From the NCBI GenBank assembly GCA_949130495.1, contig OX422215.1, positions 68,649,244-68,713,243 on the forward strand: a stretch of DNA of 64,000 nucleotides. Direction: 5' to 3'. Each line of letters opens with the position of its first letter. Positions within the stretch are counted from its first letter, which is position 1. Positions 12,041-23,627 of the stretch are shown here, one piece after another. Under the pieces are notes generated by a model. That model had not been told where the DNA came from. It was given only the letters and a program-made list of their open reading frames with translations, and searched no databases. Source of the stretch: Sambucus nigra (taxonomy: Eukaryota; Streptophyta; Magnoliopsida; Dipsacales; Adoxaceae). The position numbers were made by a program, and so were the translations under genes.

Positions 12041-12615
12041 GAATCAATATAGTGGCAACTAAACTTTGATGACTGGAGATCCCAAGATCTAAGTTCAATG
12101 GACAAACCGAACTACACTGTATTCAGTAAGCGCTGGAGGATATGTAATCTTATCCATGCCAAAGATGAGACAGTGCACATCTGTCGCGAAATTAGGAGAA
12201 GTTAAGCTTTTAATGACATCCATATCTTAGTATGTCTAAGTGAGGTATTGCACGATATTCTTTATGGAAGTCATCTACGTGAGTAAGAAGGGGGCCACTT
12301 CTACGAGAATAATGAAAGGGAAATTCTCAAAAATACTCATGGAACAAAGTGATGTTCATGGCCAAAATGAACACAGACGTGAGAACTAACTGTGTTGAAG
12401 AATTATTGTGTGAATATTATTGTCTAGGTTTACAGAAACGGTTGACGGTTAAAAGACATGAAATATACCGATTGACCAAGTGAATTCGATAATATATCAC
12501 TAAGGAAAGTTCAAGGCCACTAGACTACTTCTCCCGATGCAATAAATTTTCAATTTTACTCAACTTGTGTCTGTATCTACATTTTGCATATCTTTATATA
12601 ATGATATATGATTCA

Positions 12616-12625
12616 TGTGGGGGAT
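12616..12625 (+). other. Polypurine tract of the copia element
   Basis: TGTGGGGGAT lies immediately upstream of the 3' LTR, the expected site for plus-strand priming. Identified by position and purine content. Confidence 0.7.
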
Positions 12626-13681
12626 TATTAGAAAAATGGGTATTGGACAACATATTTTGAGCAACTTTGAGCTCAAATTTAAATGGGACTCACAACACGA
12701 TAATAATCGGACCATATACGAACGCGTTCTCCTTTGTAAGGAGATCAACATAGTATATTCACATGTCCAATTCCATTAACTTATAAATGATATATATGGA
12801 CCCAAAGTGACTCATAAAGCAATGGAAGTTAATGAATTGGGTGTGTTTTAACTCTTGTCCCACATTGGAAGAGTGGTGAAAATTTGAAGAGTGAATAAGA
12901 CCCCAAGTATGGACTAAGGCTTGGATGCCTTTGGGGTATCCCAACTCTTTGAAGGGGAGATGCCCTACACTATGCAAGTATTAGGCTTGGGCCAAAAGCC
13001 CACATGCACATGCGCCGTTTGTCCGGTCGGCCGGCTCAGTTCGGTTTGGCTCGGGCTTGGAATTATAAAAATCCCTTTCATTTTGGGCCGAATTAATGAA
13101 TTTCGTAATTAATAAATTAATCTGTTTAAAAACCGAATTAATTAATTCCCTGATTAATTAAACTGTCTAAACAGTTAGTTTCCAACAGTCAACTGTTCAA
13201 AATTAACTGCCTGACAGTGAGTTGAATAGTTAACATGGTTGCTATATAAACATCTTCTCTCCATCCTTTTCAGACTAATGAGAAAATTTTCCTATAAAAT
13301 TTTGTTAAAAAATGCTACTCTAATTGTGCCAGAAAATCTCTGCTATTGCATACATCCCATACATATTATCTCTGTTTTCTGGCTGAGTACAAAAATACAA
13401 AATTGTGTTCGCAGAAATTAATCATAGTTGTGCTACTTGATTAATTTGGAAATCCGTTATAACTTGGGAGATAATTATTCATCACCTTTAGCACATTGGA
13501 GGGAATAAGTCTTAAGGAGAATGTTCTAAATAGGGCTCTGATTATTATCTTCTCAAAAATCATTCTTATTTTCTGTAAATTCAGTCTACTACAAGTAAGT
13601 TTCTGAATTTATTTATTTCTGTAATTTTTGTATTTATATACATTCTGTTTTAATTTCAAATTTATAATATCACTAATAACA
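12626..13681 (+). repeat. 3' LTR of the copia element
   Basis: It starts TATTAGAAAAATGG (the expected TG has become TA) and ends CACTAATAACA, followed by the AAAAC duplication at 13682-13686. Length is 1056 bp. The TATA box is at 13243-13250. It keeps about 90 bp around 12870-13120 that the 5' LTR has lost or changed, including a GC-rich stretch near 13015-13050. Confidence 0.9.
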
Positions 13682-13686
13682 AAAAC

Positions 13687-14577
13687 AAGACTGCAGACAA
13701 TATATCTATAAAATTAAGTACTTTTCCCTCCACAAATTTATTCTCTCGCCTTCTTACTGGTGGGAAAGTTAAATGTGGTATGTAACTAAAACACTTGGGA
13801 CCACCCTTTTGATTAGTGATTGTAGAGCTTGAATTTTCCAACTTACCAAGACAATAAATGACCAAAAGTCATGTGATAAATTTTTCAATACGAAATTTTG
13901 ATTGAGCCGTTCAAATACCTTTGCATTAGTACATCTACACAAGATAAAAATGAGGTAAGTAGGGAAGACCCCATTTTCCCTCCTAGTTTCAAATACATTC
14001 TTTGTTAACCTTTTTAATTGTTAATATTGTTATTTGGATCCGATTACCTTCTATACATCTTCTCAAAAACAGATATCTCTTATTCCCCCCATTCCTCACT
14101 TATAATAAAAATACCTAAGGAACGATTCAATCATCGAGGAAATGAATTTCCATGGACTTTTGAAACCCATTCAACACTCTTATATTCTCATTCGTTTGCA
14201 TGAACTCAAACTCAATTTCAATTTCCATGGACTTAAAGCGTATTTATCTCCATCTTTCTCTTTCATTCTCAATTTGTTTTTGTACAGTATGATCAATTAT
14301 TTTATTTTCTGGAATCTTTTTTATTAATCACCCCATTGCTTCATGTTATCCACATGGTCACTTCTAGTCTCATAGCTTTTAAGTCAATAATTAATATTCT
14401 TCCAATCATTTATTTCTTCATTTTCTAATTGAGTTTTAATTCCATCTTCCTTGAATAACTTACAATAAAAACAATAGACTTTATCTAAAAAATTTGAGTA
14501 TATTAGCCACATACTATCTCATTTTTTTTCCTATTTGACATGTATCTAGTATAACGTACTGAAGAAAAATGTCTATT
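13687..14577. other. Intergenic, no gene recognised
   Basis: AT-rich with short open stretches only. No recognisable repeat ends or domains. Confidence 0.5.
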
Positions 14578-14880
14578 TTAGGAATCTCTAGGGAAAGAAA
14601 TATCATTATCTCTAATTGGACTTCTTTTCACTAACATGTTCCTCAAATTTTGATCAATAATATTCGAATTACTTGGATCGTAGATATTTGAACGAACATA
14701 TTGAAAATCATTAAAATTTGGATTTTTTTCATCATCAAATTCATTCATAATTACTTCGTTCATCTTATCATTCTCATCATTTAAAATATTATCATTCTCA
14801 TTATTATTCATAATCTCCTCACTAGCATTTATATATGTGACTTCTTTATTAAAATCAACTACATCTTCAACGTTATCCAT
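14578..14880 (-). pseudogene. hAT-type transposase N-terminal fragment
   Basis: A 100-codon open stretch starts at an ATG and is rich in Asn, Asp and Glu. It ends with the block IYDPSNSNIIDQNLRNMLVK followed by RSPIRDNDISFP. In plant hAT-family proteins (the TTF-type zinc-finger / ZMYM1-like group), a segment of this form, 'YDP..W..ID..LRD.L...GP.R', sits just before the zinc finger. The frame stops immediately after this block and no downstream zinc finger, RNase H-like core or dimerisation domain was found. This looks like an isolated first exon or a truncated copy. The assignment rests on one motif from memory and is moderate. Confidence 0.5.
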
Positions 14881-15109
14881 TTTTTTTTAATTTATTAAAA
14901 TACTTATTAAGTAAACCTTCTAATTTTTTATTATCTTTTTAATTTTTTTATTTTAATTTTTATTTTTTCATAACCGGAAGGGTATATTTTTTTATAGACA
15001 TATTTTACATTTAACAACAACCAAAATCACACAAAAAATTATTAAAATGGAACAATAAAACCTGAATTGGGTTTCCCCACAAGAGGCATCCAAAGATATC
15101 CAACCACTT

Positions 15110-15145
<36 letters not shown>

Positions 15146-15513
15146 TTTAACTTTTTCAATTATAAAAAAACAAAATCAATACATTATTACAAATGATTAC
15201 TCATATATACATGTAAAATAAATAATAAAAGTTTAAAACAAATACTTACAAACTCCAAAATGATTGATTTTCTTTAAATGGTCAAGAACAAACCCCCCTA
15301 GAATTGAATCTTTGAACCTTTAATGTTGTTTTGAAACTTTAAAAATATAAATAAAAGGGTATTGAGCGAAGAGAGAGAATCAATTTGAGAAGAAAGGGAA
15401 ATGAGAAGAAATGAGATTAAAAGAGTAGCGAGGCATTAGATTTTAGAAATGTGTGTGTGTGTGTTGCGGTGAGGTGAGTGAAATGAGAGGAAGAAAGAGA
15501 AAGTAAGTGGTGT
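14881..15513. other. Intergenic with GA and TG microsatellites
   Basis: A pure GA repeat at 15111-15142 and a short TG run near 15451-15465 lie in otherwise unremarkable AT-rich DNA. The region ends at the LTR boundary at 15514. Confidence 0.6.
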
Positions 15514-16137
15514 TGTAACACCCCGCGCATTCTGGCGTCGACCGCCACCAAAATACATCGAACGTTACTAAAATTAAACACCATTATTAACACGTGACAT
15601 ATATATGAGATATTTTAAAAAAATTCACAAGATAAGCTCAAATTTTCAACAAATATAACCATTCATGAAATATTAAAATCCATCACCATGCTATCTCCAA
15701 AATAAATCCAACTAAATTTTTTTAAAATAATAGCCAATAAATAATCCCATTATAAATCTCTAATTGAAATCCATATACAATTGTGGAACCGAATGACCTA
15801 CCAAAAATTCATAAATAGCTGTCTCAAAATAAAACGACGGAATGGAAAGTAAATCTAAACTATTAAAGCATATAAAATAAATCTCTCATTGTGCTCCAAA
15901 GATCTCCACTACATCCTATGCAACTACTCTCACAACTATACTTGAAATATTAGTCAACGCAATGGGTCAGAGCCCACCGCACGAATACTAGCTACTCCTC
16001 CCAGTTAGGGTTCATAAACCCAAATAATAGCATTATACATGATAAACATCACAATATAGTATTTTAATTTAAATGAGATATAAATTAACATGCGAGTAAT
16101 ATAACTATCACTATTTATCCATGTCACTAAGCCACTC

Positions 16138-17190
16138 TATAAGGACATATTTTCATAGGTTAGTTATCAATTTATTATGTCATATACCGCTACATCGTCG
16201 AAGAGCATTCAAGAGACATCTACATATAAGACGGATCCGAATTACTCAAGTTCTTCATCATTCAAGACTCCACGAAGTTTACTTTGGTAAGGTTATGTTT
16301 TTAATACCTTAACTTTTCACTTAGAGCTTTTGGGATATTTTTACAAAATATTTTCTAAGGGTTGGAGCGGACTTTTTCGTCAAAATTTAAGAATGAATAT
16401 TTTTTTAAGTTTTGAAGTAGACCTCGATTTTGATGCCCAGGTCGTTCGCGCGAGATCAGCATCTCGTTCGAACGAGATTGGAAGTCGTGTGATGTCGTTT
16501 GAACGACACACGTCCTTCATTCGAGCGACATCTGTTTCTCGTTCGAATGAGCTCGTTTTTTGAGGCGGTGCATTTTTATATAAATACTCATTAAATGGTA
16601 ACGTTTTCATTAAGAAGTCCATACATTTTCCAGAACAGAAACACTACGAAAGCAGAATTCTTTTGGCTTCTTCCTTTTAGGGTATAATTCCCTTTTTGGT
16701 TTTCAATTCACAAAACTCCCATATGCTTTAGTGAATTTTTTGGTGTTTAAGAACAACTTTTCTTTTGTTCAACCTCTGTGGAGAAGGCATCTCCATCTTT
16801 GATCGGTGGATATCGAGCGTAGTCATTCTGCGTGTGGACGAGCCGAAGATGACGAACCGATGCCTGGAGGGTATTTCGCTGTCTCTCATATCTTTGAAGG
16901 TTTACTGAAGGCACTATGCATTACAGACTTATGGGCGATTATCAGGTTGTATATAAGTCAAAAATCTTGTGAATTCTTCAAAGTGTTATAAAAGGTTTTT
17001 ACCCGAAAGGTTTTTTTTCCTATATCGGTCGTCTTTATTTTTCATGCATGGGTTGAATTATTTATGATGTTTAGATGCATGTGTAGGGGCTGAATTATGT
17101 AAAAATAGACTCTAATTAAATAAGAGTTTATTGGAATCTTGCGAATTAATCTAATCAATTATCACACACCGAACCTATTCGATTTTTACA
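16138..17190 (+). repeat. 5' LTR of the nested gag-only element
   Basis: It starts TATAAGGACATATTTTC and ends ATTTTTACA, 1053 bp, and matches 20108-21159 with scattered differences. A TATA box (TATATAAA, 16577-16584) is followed by the probable transcript start. Upstream is a cluster of near-palindromic 14-mers of the form CTCGTTCGAACGAG (16463-16476), with relatives at about 16494-16507 and 16538-16551. Confidence 0.88.
16441..16556. promoter_or_regulatory. Cluster of palindromic TCGTTCGAACGA-type motifs in the LTR U3
   Basis: Within about 110 bp upstream of the TATA box there are three to four related 14 bp palindromes with core TTCGAA: CTCGTTCGAACGAG, GTCGTTTGAACGAC and CTCGTTCGAATGAG. 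The same cluster recurs in the 3' LTR (exact palindrome at 20433-20446). Position in U3 and conservation between LTRs suggest protein-binding sites, but no factor can be named. Confidence 0.5.
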
Positions 17191-17193
17191 AAT

Positions 17194-17295
17194 TTGTATC
17201 ATAGCGGGTTACGCTAATTTATCGCGTGATCCTAATTTTTTAAGGATTTTTTTAATACAATTTGACTTCTCACATCGTCAAATTGGTATCAGAGC
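17194..17295 (+). other. Primer binding site region with two tRNA-Met-like sites
   Basis: Just after the LTR, TTGTATCATAGC (17194-17205) is a degenerate match to the initiator tRNA-Met primer site. About 90 bp further, TGGTATCAGAGC (17284-17295) is a canonical match. Only the first lies at the normal distance from the LTR end. Confidence 0.6.
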
Positions 17296-17340
17296 CTATT
17301 GCACTAAGTTATTGTATTTTGATCATGATTTTTCACAAAA

Positions 17341-18492
17341 ATGACTTTTGGTGGTTTTGATGATCTTCGATGTCAAATTTTTGAAAAAGTTAATTGGAAA
17401 ATTCACACGAACTCTTGTTTTAAATCTTATGTTGAAAACGAATCTGAGAGGTGTTCTTTTTGTGAGGGTGTTGGTCACACGTTAGATGAGTGTACCAAAA
17501 ATTTAAAGATGAAATTGAATAAACCGGTTTCTTGTGTTTCTACCCTTAGTGATTGTGATTCGGAAGAAGAAGTTTTTTATGCTTCTAGGCGAGAGCTTCC
17601 CACCCATGTGATTAGTGATGATAGTGAGCGTGATGGGAGTGAGGATGAAAGTGTAGATGAGCGTGACTTGTAAACTGCTTTCAATGAACTTTATGCTGAA
17701 TCTTTGAAAACGAAGAAAGAAAATTTGAAATTGAAAGTTCAATTGAAAGAGTGTGCCTTAAAAAATAATAATTTTTTAGTTGAAGAACTTAAGGCACATG
17801 AGAAAATTTTGAAAGAGAAGCTTGAGTACGTCGAGAGAAAGATATATTAATAGAGGGTTGATGGAGACTATGAAAAAGGAGCTTTTAGAGTTTGAGGATT
17901 CTAGACGTGTACTTAAATCTAGGATAGGTGAACTTGAGGTGAAATTGAAAGATTCAAGTAAGGTGAAATTTGATTTGGAGTCTAAGTCTGAAAAACTTGA
18001 TAAGATTTTAGGCACCGTCGAGATCAAAACGGATAGGGATAGGATTGGTCTTGAAAAATATGTTGCACCCATTACCATACGTGTGAGAGAGCCTCCTAGG
18101 ATTGCTAAGAAAGAGGCACCTAAGTTTGTTAGGAAAGAGCCTCCTAGGAACATCGTGAGAGAGCCTCCTAGGATCATTAGGATAGTGCCACCTAGGTAAA
18201 TTCGGAGAGAGCAACCGAGAAATTTGAGGAGAGGGCCTCCTTTAGGTAACACACACCGCCCGATTTACACTTGCACACATTGCGGTAGACAAGGTCATCT
18301 TAGGCGCTTTTGTTACAAGCTTTTAAATGGTCCTAGGAAGGTTAATAAAAGCATAGGTTTGATTCTCCAAACCCCCACGTGTCGTTACAAATCTATTTGG
18401 GTTAGAAAATCGGATTTAGAGGCATATGGTCTTTTTGTTCACAACTCTCGTTTGCTTGCACGTGATTCGCCCCATGTGAAGTCTTTTGGTTG
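17341..18492 (+). pseudogene. Gag-like protein remnant with two CCHC knuckles and coiled coil
   Basis: It begins at ATG 17341. The first open part (110 codons) contains a zinc knuckle with Cys38, Cys41, His46 and Cys51 (CSFCEGVGHTLDEC). An acidic tail with DSEEEV and DSERDGSEDES follows. After a stop at 17671-17673 the same frame continues as a Lys/Glu/Leu-rich probable coiled coil. The frame then shifts, and from about 17822 another coiled-coil segment leads to a run of basic repeats of the form REPPRI or KEPPRN (about 18085-18195). A second knuckle, CTHCGRQGHLRRFC, is at 18272-18313. The sequence ends in IWVRKSDLEAY and a stop, where an autonomous relative would enter protease. It is broken by at least one frameshift and two stops. 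RNA packaging is the family role, and activity here is unlikely. Confidence 0.72.
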
Positions 18493-20096
18493 ATTGTGTT
18501 GGATGTTTGTCATACACTAGCTATGCATCATGTTATATTCTTTCGAGTGTTATGGCTCACTTTGATGTAGCGCACATTGGTTTATTTGTTGCTCATATCG
18601 ATATTATATGCCTACTGCTGAGTTGTATCATTTTGTAGTTATATTTTTTTCTGTTTGAAATTTTTTTGAAAAATACAGAAAGATTTTATTTTGATAAATT
18701 TTTTGAAAATCCAAAAAGATTTTTGTATTTTGTTTGCACCATTTATGGATGAACACTTACGATGACCGAGTCACAACATCATTCCATTTTTCATGTGGCT
18801 ATTTGATAGTGTTTTGAGACAATAGGTCAATTCATCCATGTGCTTCCTAATGTTTGGAGTCATTAAGATGTAATTAAGTGTTACTTCCTACATGTATGAA
18901 TCATGTTTCCTTTATTGCACACATGCACATAATTTTTTGATTATTGTGCTTGTCTTATCACATGTTGGTTGGGTGTTTTTATCTCAATCCTATCCTTGAA
19001 ACGAACCAAGTGCAATAATACGAGAGTAATAAAAGTAGTGCATGTAAAAACCATTGCCCGTGAAAAATTTGTTTAGTTTGAAAAAATGATGAGTGAACAT
19101 GGGAAAGGGCTGCGAGTGAATAATAATCACATCGTGAAAGCCACCGCTTGAAAAGAGCCCACACAAAAAATTAAGGCAATAAAAAAGATGAAATATGCCA
19201 AAAATTTGGGCCAATAAGTTTTCTCTAAGTTGAGAATTTAGTACCTCTTTAGATATAAAAAAATTGGATTATTATATATGAGGGAGTTTTGGATGGATAT
19301 ATCAATGGGTTTGCACGTCCTTTGAAAAGTTCTCGAAACGGCACTAAATAGTTTTGGACGTTATTGGTGTGAAAATCATTTAGACTTTGATTTGTTGATT
19401 TTCATAAGACAATGTCATTTAAATTCAACAAATTTTTACACCTAAGGATACTTTTGATGTTTATTCGTTAGGGGTACACATATGCATCGTGCACATATGC
19501 TTGATTGAGTTGATTTACCTATCGAATGTGTTCACACCCATTCATTCCATTTCCATGACTTGGTTGTTTGAGTTTAAATCCATGGTGTGATTTTTGTATC
19601 ATGTTTTTCAAAGTGGAATTTTATTTTTTGTATAAAAAATTGAAAAATCCGAAAATTGTTTGTGATATTTTTAAGATATCCCTTTGCATGCGCGTAGTTT
19701 GATCTTTGTTTGCTATGCATTTTGTCGTGACACTCCATGTTTAAATTTTTTCTTCTTATCTGTCTATTTTGGGACATCATAAAAAGGGGGAGAAAGAATT
19801 ATCAGTTATGGGGGAGTTTTTGCATTATAGGGGAGATTTGATTTATTAATGCTTTATTCTTATATCATTTCAAACTCGATGCGTCACGAAGGTCTTTTTC
19901 TTTTTCTCATATGTGTAGGTACAAAGATTGAAGATCATGATGTTGCTAACCCGGATGATAAAAGCTTTGAGATTTGACGAAGATGATTGAAGAACAGTTT
20001 TGAGGTCTTGAAAATTTATTCATGGGAGGGTAGATTTGTATAGGCATTTTGGTTTTTGATAATTCGGATTTTTTATGTATGTACCGGCATAGACAT
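18493..20096 (+). other. 3' untranslated region of the nested element with repeated polypurine tracts
   Basis: Non-coding. It contains the phrase TTTTTTGAAAATCCAAAAAG near 18695-18715, typical of the post-pol region of Sirevirus-type elements. Purine-rich tracts occur at about 19782 (AAAAAGGGGGAGAAAG), 19808, 19829 and finally 20097. Polymerase sequences are absent, so the pol deletion was internal and left this region intact. Confidence 0.6.
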
Positions 20097-20107
20097 AGGG
20101 GGAGATT
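20097..20107 (+). other. Polypurine tract adjoining the nested element's 3' LTR
   Basis: AGGGGGAGATT directly precedes the LTR start at 20108. This is the expected plus-strand primer site and the last of several similar tracts. Confidence 0.7.
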
Positions 20108-21159
20108 TGTAAGGACATATTTTCATAGGTCCGTTATCAATTTATTATGTCATATACCGCTACACCGTCGAAGATCATTCAAGAGACAAATACATCTAAG
20201 ACGGATCCGAATTACTCAAGTTCTTCATCATTCAAGACTCCGCGAAGTTGACTTTGGTAAGTTTATGTTTTTAATACCTTAACTTTTCACTTAGAGCTTT
20301 TGGGATATTTTTACAAAATATTTTCGAAGTGTTGGAGCAGACTTTTTTGTCAAAATTTAAGAATGAGTATTTTTTTAAGTTTTTAAGGGGACCTCGATTT
20401 TAACACCCATGTCGTTCACGCGAGATCAGCATCTCGTTCGAACGAGATTGGAAGTCGTGCGATGTCGTTTGAACGGCACGCATCCTTCGTTCGAGCGACA
20501 TCTGCTTCTCGTTCGAACGAGCTCATTTTTTGAGGCAGTGCATTTTTGTATAAATACTCATTAAATGGTAAGGTTTTCATTAAGAAGTCCATAAGTTTTT
20601 CAGAACAGAAACACTGCAAAAGAAGAATTCTTTAGGCTTCTTCCTTTTGGGGTTTAATTCCCTTTTTGGTTTTCAATTCACAAAACTCCCATATGCTTTA
20701 GTGAATTGTTTGGTGTTTAAGAACAACTTTGCTTTTGTTCAACCTCTGTGGAGAAGTCATCTCCATCTTTGATCGGTGGATACCGAGCGTAGTCATTCTG
20801 CGTGTGGACGAGCTGACGACGACGAACCGACGCATGGAGGGTATTTTGCTATCTCTCGTATCTTTGAAGGTTTGCTGAAGGCACTGTACATTACACACTA
20901 GTGGGCGATAATCAGGTTGTATGTAAGTCAAAAGTCTTGTGAATTCTTCAAAGTGTTATAAAAGATTTTTACCCGAAAGGTTTTTTTTTTCTATATCGGT
21001 CGTCTTTATTGTTCATGCATGGGTTGAATTATTTATGATGTTTAGATGCATGTGTAGGGGCTGAATTAAGTTTGTTTAAAAATAAACTTTAATTAAATAA
21101 GGGTTTCTTGCAAATTAATTTAATCAATTATCACACACCGAACCTATTCGGGTTTTACA
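20108..21159 (+). repeat. 3' LTR of the nested gag-only element
   Basis: It starts TGTAAGGACATATTTTC and ends CGGGTTTTACA, 1052 bp, matching 16138-17190. It is followed by the CACTC duplication and then the resumed outer LTR. Confidence 0.88.
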
Positions 21160-23039
21160 CACTCCGATGTTTAAATCCCATTATGATATTTCAACATAAC
21201 ACTAGATCCCATAATTAAATTTAATTAGTTAAATCAGATTTATTTATATCACACCAATATAGCCAGTTCACCCTATCTCGGGTCCTATACATACTCCTGT
21301 CTCGCTTAAGTTCTACACCACATCTATTTCCCTCACTATAGCTAGTTCGCCCAATTTCGTTAGCACTGCACATACTCGTGAGGTTCCACGCATGACACGT
21401 CACTATAGTCACTCCACCCGTATTTTTCAAACCTGCACATACTCGTGACGCTACACATACCCACGTTGCTATACTCAGTCGGCTCGTATTCTGTCAGCCC
21501 TGCAAATACTCACGACGCAAATTAATTTTAATACCCGTTCTAAGTCTTAGGCATTAGTTATCAATTTTCTCAAGTTCTTATTATTTTCTATTAGCCCTAC
21601 CCTTTTATCGAGCGTAAATCGTTAAACCACCCCTAGTTCCATACTTAGAGGTCTCTAAAACCCAAGTATCTCCTAACCTATCATTTAGAACGAATACCTG
21701 CCAATAACTACTACCTAACCTTGAACCTAGGCTAACGATGCAACGGAAATGACGTACAATTCAACTTCACCCTGTAATTATCCATCCATAAAATCTATAC
21801 TAACTAGTCTCATACCTAGAAAGCATTATCAACAACTAAGGCTTACCTACTAGTCTCATACCTAGAAAGCAACCTAAAATAAGGTGAGAGGAATAACTCT
21901 TCCAACAATCCCGTCATCCCCACGATGTCAATTATTAATAAAACTAATAAATCACATAAGGCATATTTTCAACCTATAACAACAATTCATCCAATTAAAT
22001 TTCAAGATTTCAATTTAACCAATGTACGTCCATTTAATTTTAATTTTAATTAAACACTTTCGATTTTTAACAACTTATAAAATGTCCATACACATGCATA
22101 TATCGGATCATACAACAACAATTTTCTATTCTACAAGATACACATAAATAACATGATTTTACGAGCCAAATTTCATTTATAAAATTCAGACGATTTATTT
22201 TAACATGTGAACATCCACATAATCTAACGAAAGTCTAACCTCTAACCTAAAAATACATGGTTTTGAGCTTTAATTCGTATTAAGTATTTGACTAAAAACA
22301 ACCCTAACTTTAAATTTCACTTTCCCTAATTAGCATCTCTAATATATTTTAAGAAAACAATGATTATTAGTGTTTAGGTAACATTTAAAATCCATAATAC
22401 TAAAGGGGAGCAATAGAAGTATTCATGCCTGTAAAGAAGTCATCTTGAAAATCTGAATACACGATTGCGTTCCTCTCGCGAAAATAGTAAAGACACCTTA
22501 TTGGTTGTTCTTGAGAAAACTTGATTTAAATCTTCAAAACTTAGGTTGAAAGTTGTGTTTAATGGTGTTTAGGTCTTGTGGATGAGAGGAAATAATAATT
22601 TGGGGGGATACTATTTTTTGAGAAGGGTTAAAAGTGTTTTAAAAAGTCTAAACCCATCCATTATGCATGGGATTTAAAGAAAGAGTCCTAATCAAATATA
22701 AATACTAAAAAAAATATTACGGACGATCGGACATACGAAATTGGCTGAAATTTTGATATGTTATAGCAAATGGAGAGATGAAGCTGCTGTAAAAAATTCA
22801 TCTCGATCAGACGATCGAATTTTATATTATTTTTCTCCTTGGGAGAGATCCTCTATCTATTTTAATATAAAAATTTATAATTTCTAAATTTTAAATCCCG
22901 ATTCAAATTTCACCTAAAACCTTATTTTTATATATAAAAACTAACAATTTTAGATACCAAAATAAAATAGATTCCAAAAAATTATTTTTTCGAAATTTTT
23001 AACAAAGATTTTACAGCTCAAAAATCACGGGGTATTACA

Positions 23040-23627
23040 TACTCCCCCACTAATACTGGAATTTCGTCCTTGAAATTCGACGAAGCGTAAGCATCAAACA
23101 TAAAGTCACGCAGATAAAATAAGGCTTACATATGCCTACCCATAGAATGATATGACTGGGCACCCATACATCCAATTCTACACACATATACCCCACAAAC
23201 AAAGGTACAATATATATCCTAACTATATATATATACGCATAACTATGAAAATAACGGCGTACCATGCTCTCTCACAAATCACCACTCGATTGAATCTCCA
23301 AAAGACATCGCAAGCTTAAATCCTCAAATCAAATAACATCACTGCATCGATACTAGATATTTCCAAAATTTATACTAACGATTTGTCAAATAAATATCAT
23401 TTTGAAATTCAACTCTAAGGATCCTCACATCAAGATTACTATTTCTAACCTCAATGCCTATAAAGTGCTTAACAAAAAACTCCCTATCTCTAAGAAATAC
23501 ATCTAACACGTATACTAAACCCAATACATTAAGGAGTACAAATGAACAAAGGGGATCAAAGATCCATAACGTGGAAGCTAAATGGACTCACAACCTACGA
23601 GACCTAATACCATGTTATGATACCATC
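23040..23627 (-). other. Short non-coding interior of the outer LTR element
   Basis: 588 bp lies between the two 2.5 kb LTRs. On the minus strand it begins with the primer binding site (23614-23625) and ends with the polypurine tract next to 23039. Open stretches are under 80 codons and resemble no gag or pol domain. Confidence 0.7.

Larger units (their letters stand above)
6597..13681 (+). mobile_element. Complete, degenerate Ty1/copia LTR retrotransposon
   Basis: The element is 7085 bp, bounded by LTRs and flanked by a perfect 5 bp target duplication AAAAC (6592-6596 and 13682-13686). The internal order is gag, protease, integrase, reverse transcriptase, RNase H, which is diagnostic of Ty1/copia. 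Every domain carries stop codons or frameshifts, so it is inactive as it stands. LTR divergence and a 96 bp length difference between the LTRs also point to age. The LTR head is repeated as an inverted pair at 5141-5747. The tribe within copia is not assigned. Confidence 0.93.
16138..21159 (+). mobile_element. Nested gag-only LTR retrotransposon, Sirevirus-like
   Basis: The element is 5022 bp, flanked by a perfect 5 bp duplication CACTC (16133-16137 and 21160-21164) inside the LTR of the outer element. LTRs are about 1.05 kb with TG...CA ends (the left TG has become TA). The interior has a gag remnant and no protease, integrase, reverse transcriptase or RNase H. Two features suggest a Ty1/copia Sirevirus origin. 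One is the late-gag CCHC box followed by a WVRKSDL-type linker. The other is several polypurine-tract copies before the 3' LTR (about 19782, 19808, 19829 and 20097). Multiplied polypurine tracts are a known Sirevirus hallmark. The lineage is inference and the structure is seen directly. Confidence 0.85.
15514..23039 (-). repeat. Left copy (3' LTR in element orientation), split by a nested retrotransposon
   Basis: The segments 15514-16137 and 21160-23039 together make about 2499 bp and align end to end with 23628-26132. The break falls within a sequence that is continuous in the other copy (the 'cactaag...ccc' phrase near 24240). The nested element duplicated CACTC at the break. The LTR is non-coding and AT-rich, and it carries the phrase GTCATCCCCACGATGTCAAT near 21915, matched near 25005. 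Confidence 0.85.

Noticed and set aside
16330..16622. Overlapping ORFs on both strands in the LTR near 16.3-16.6 kb
   Set aside because: They arise from palindromic CTCGTTCGAACGAG sequence inside an LTR and recur in the 3' LTR. Not coding.
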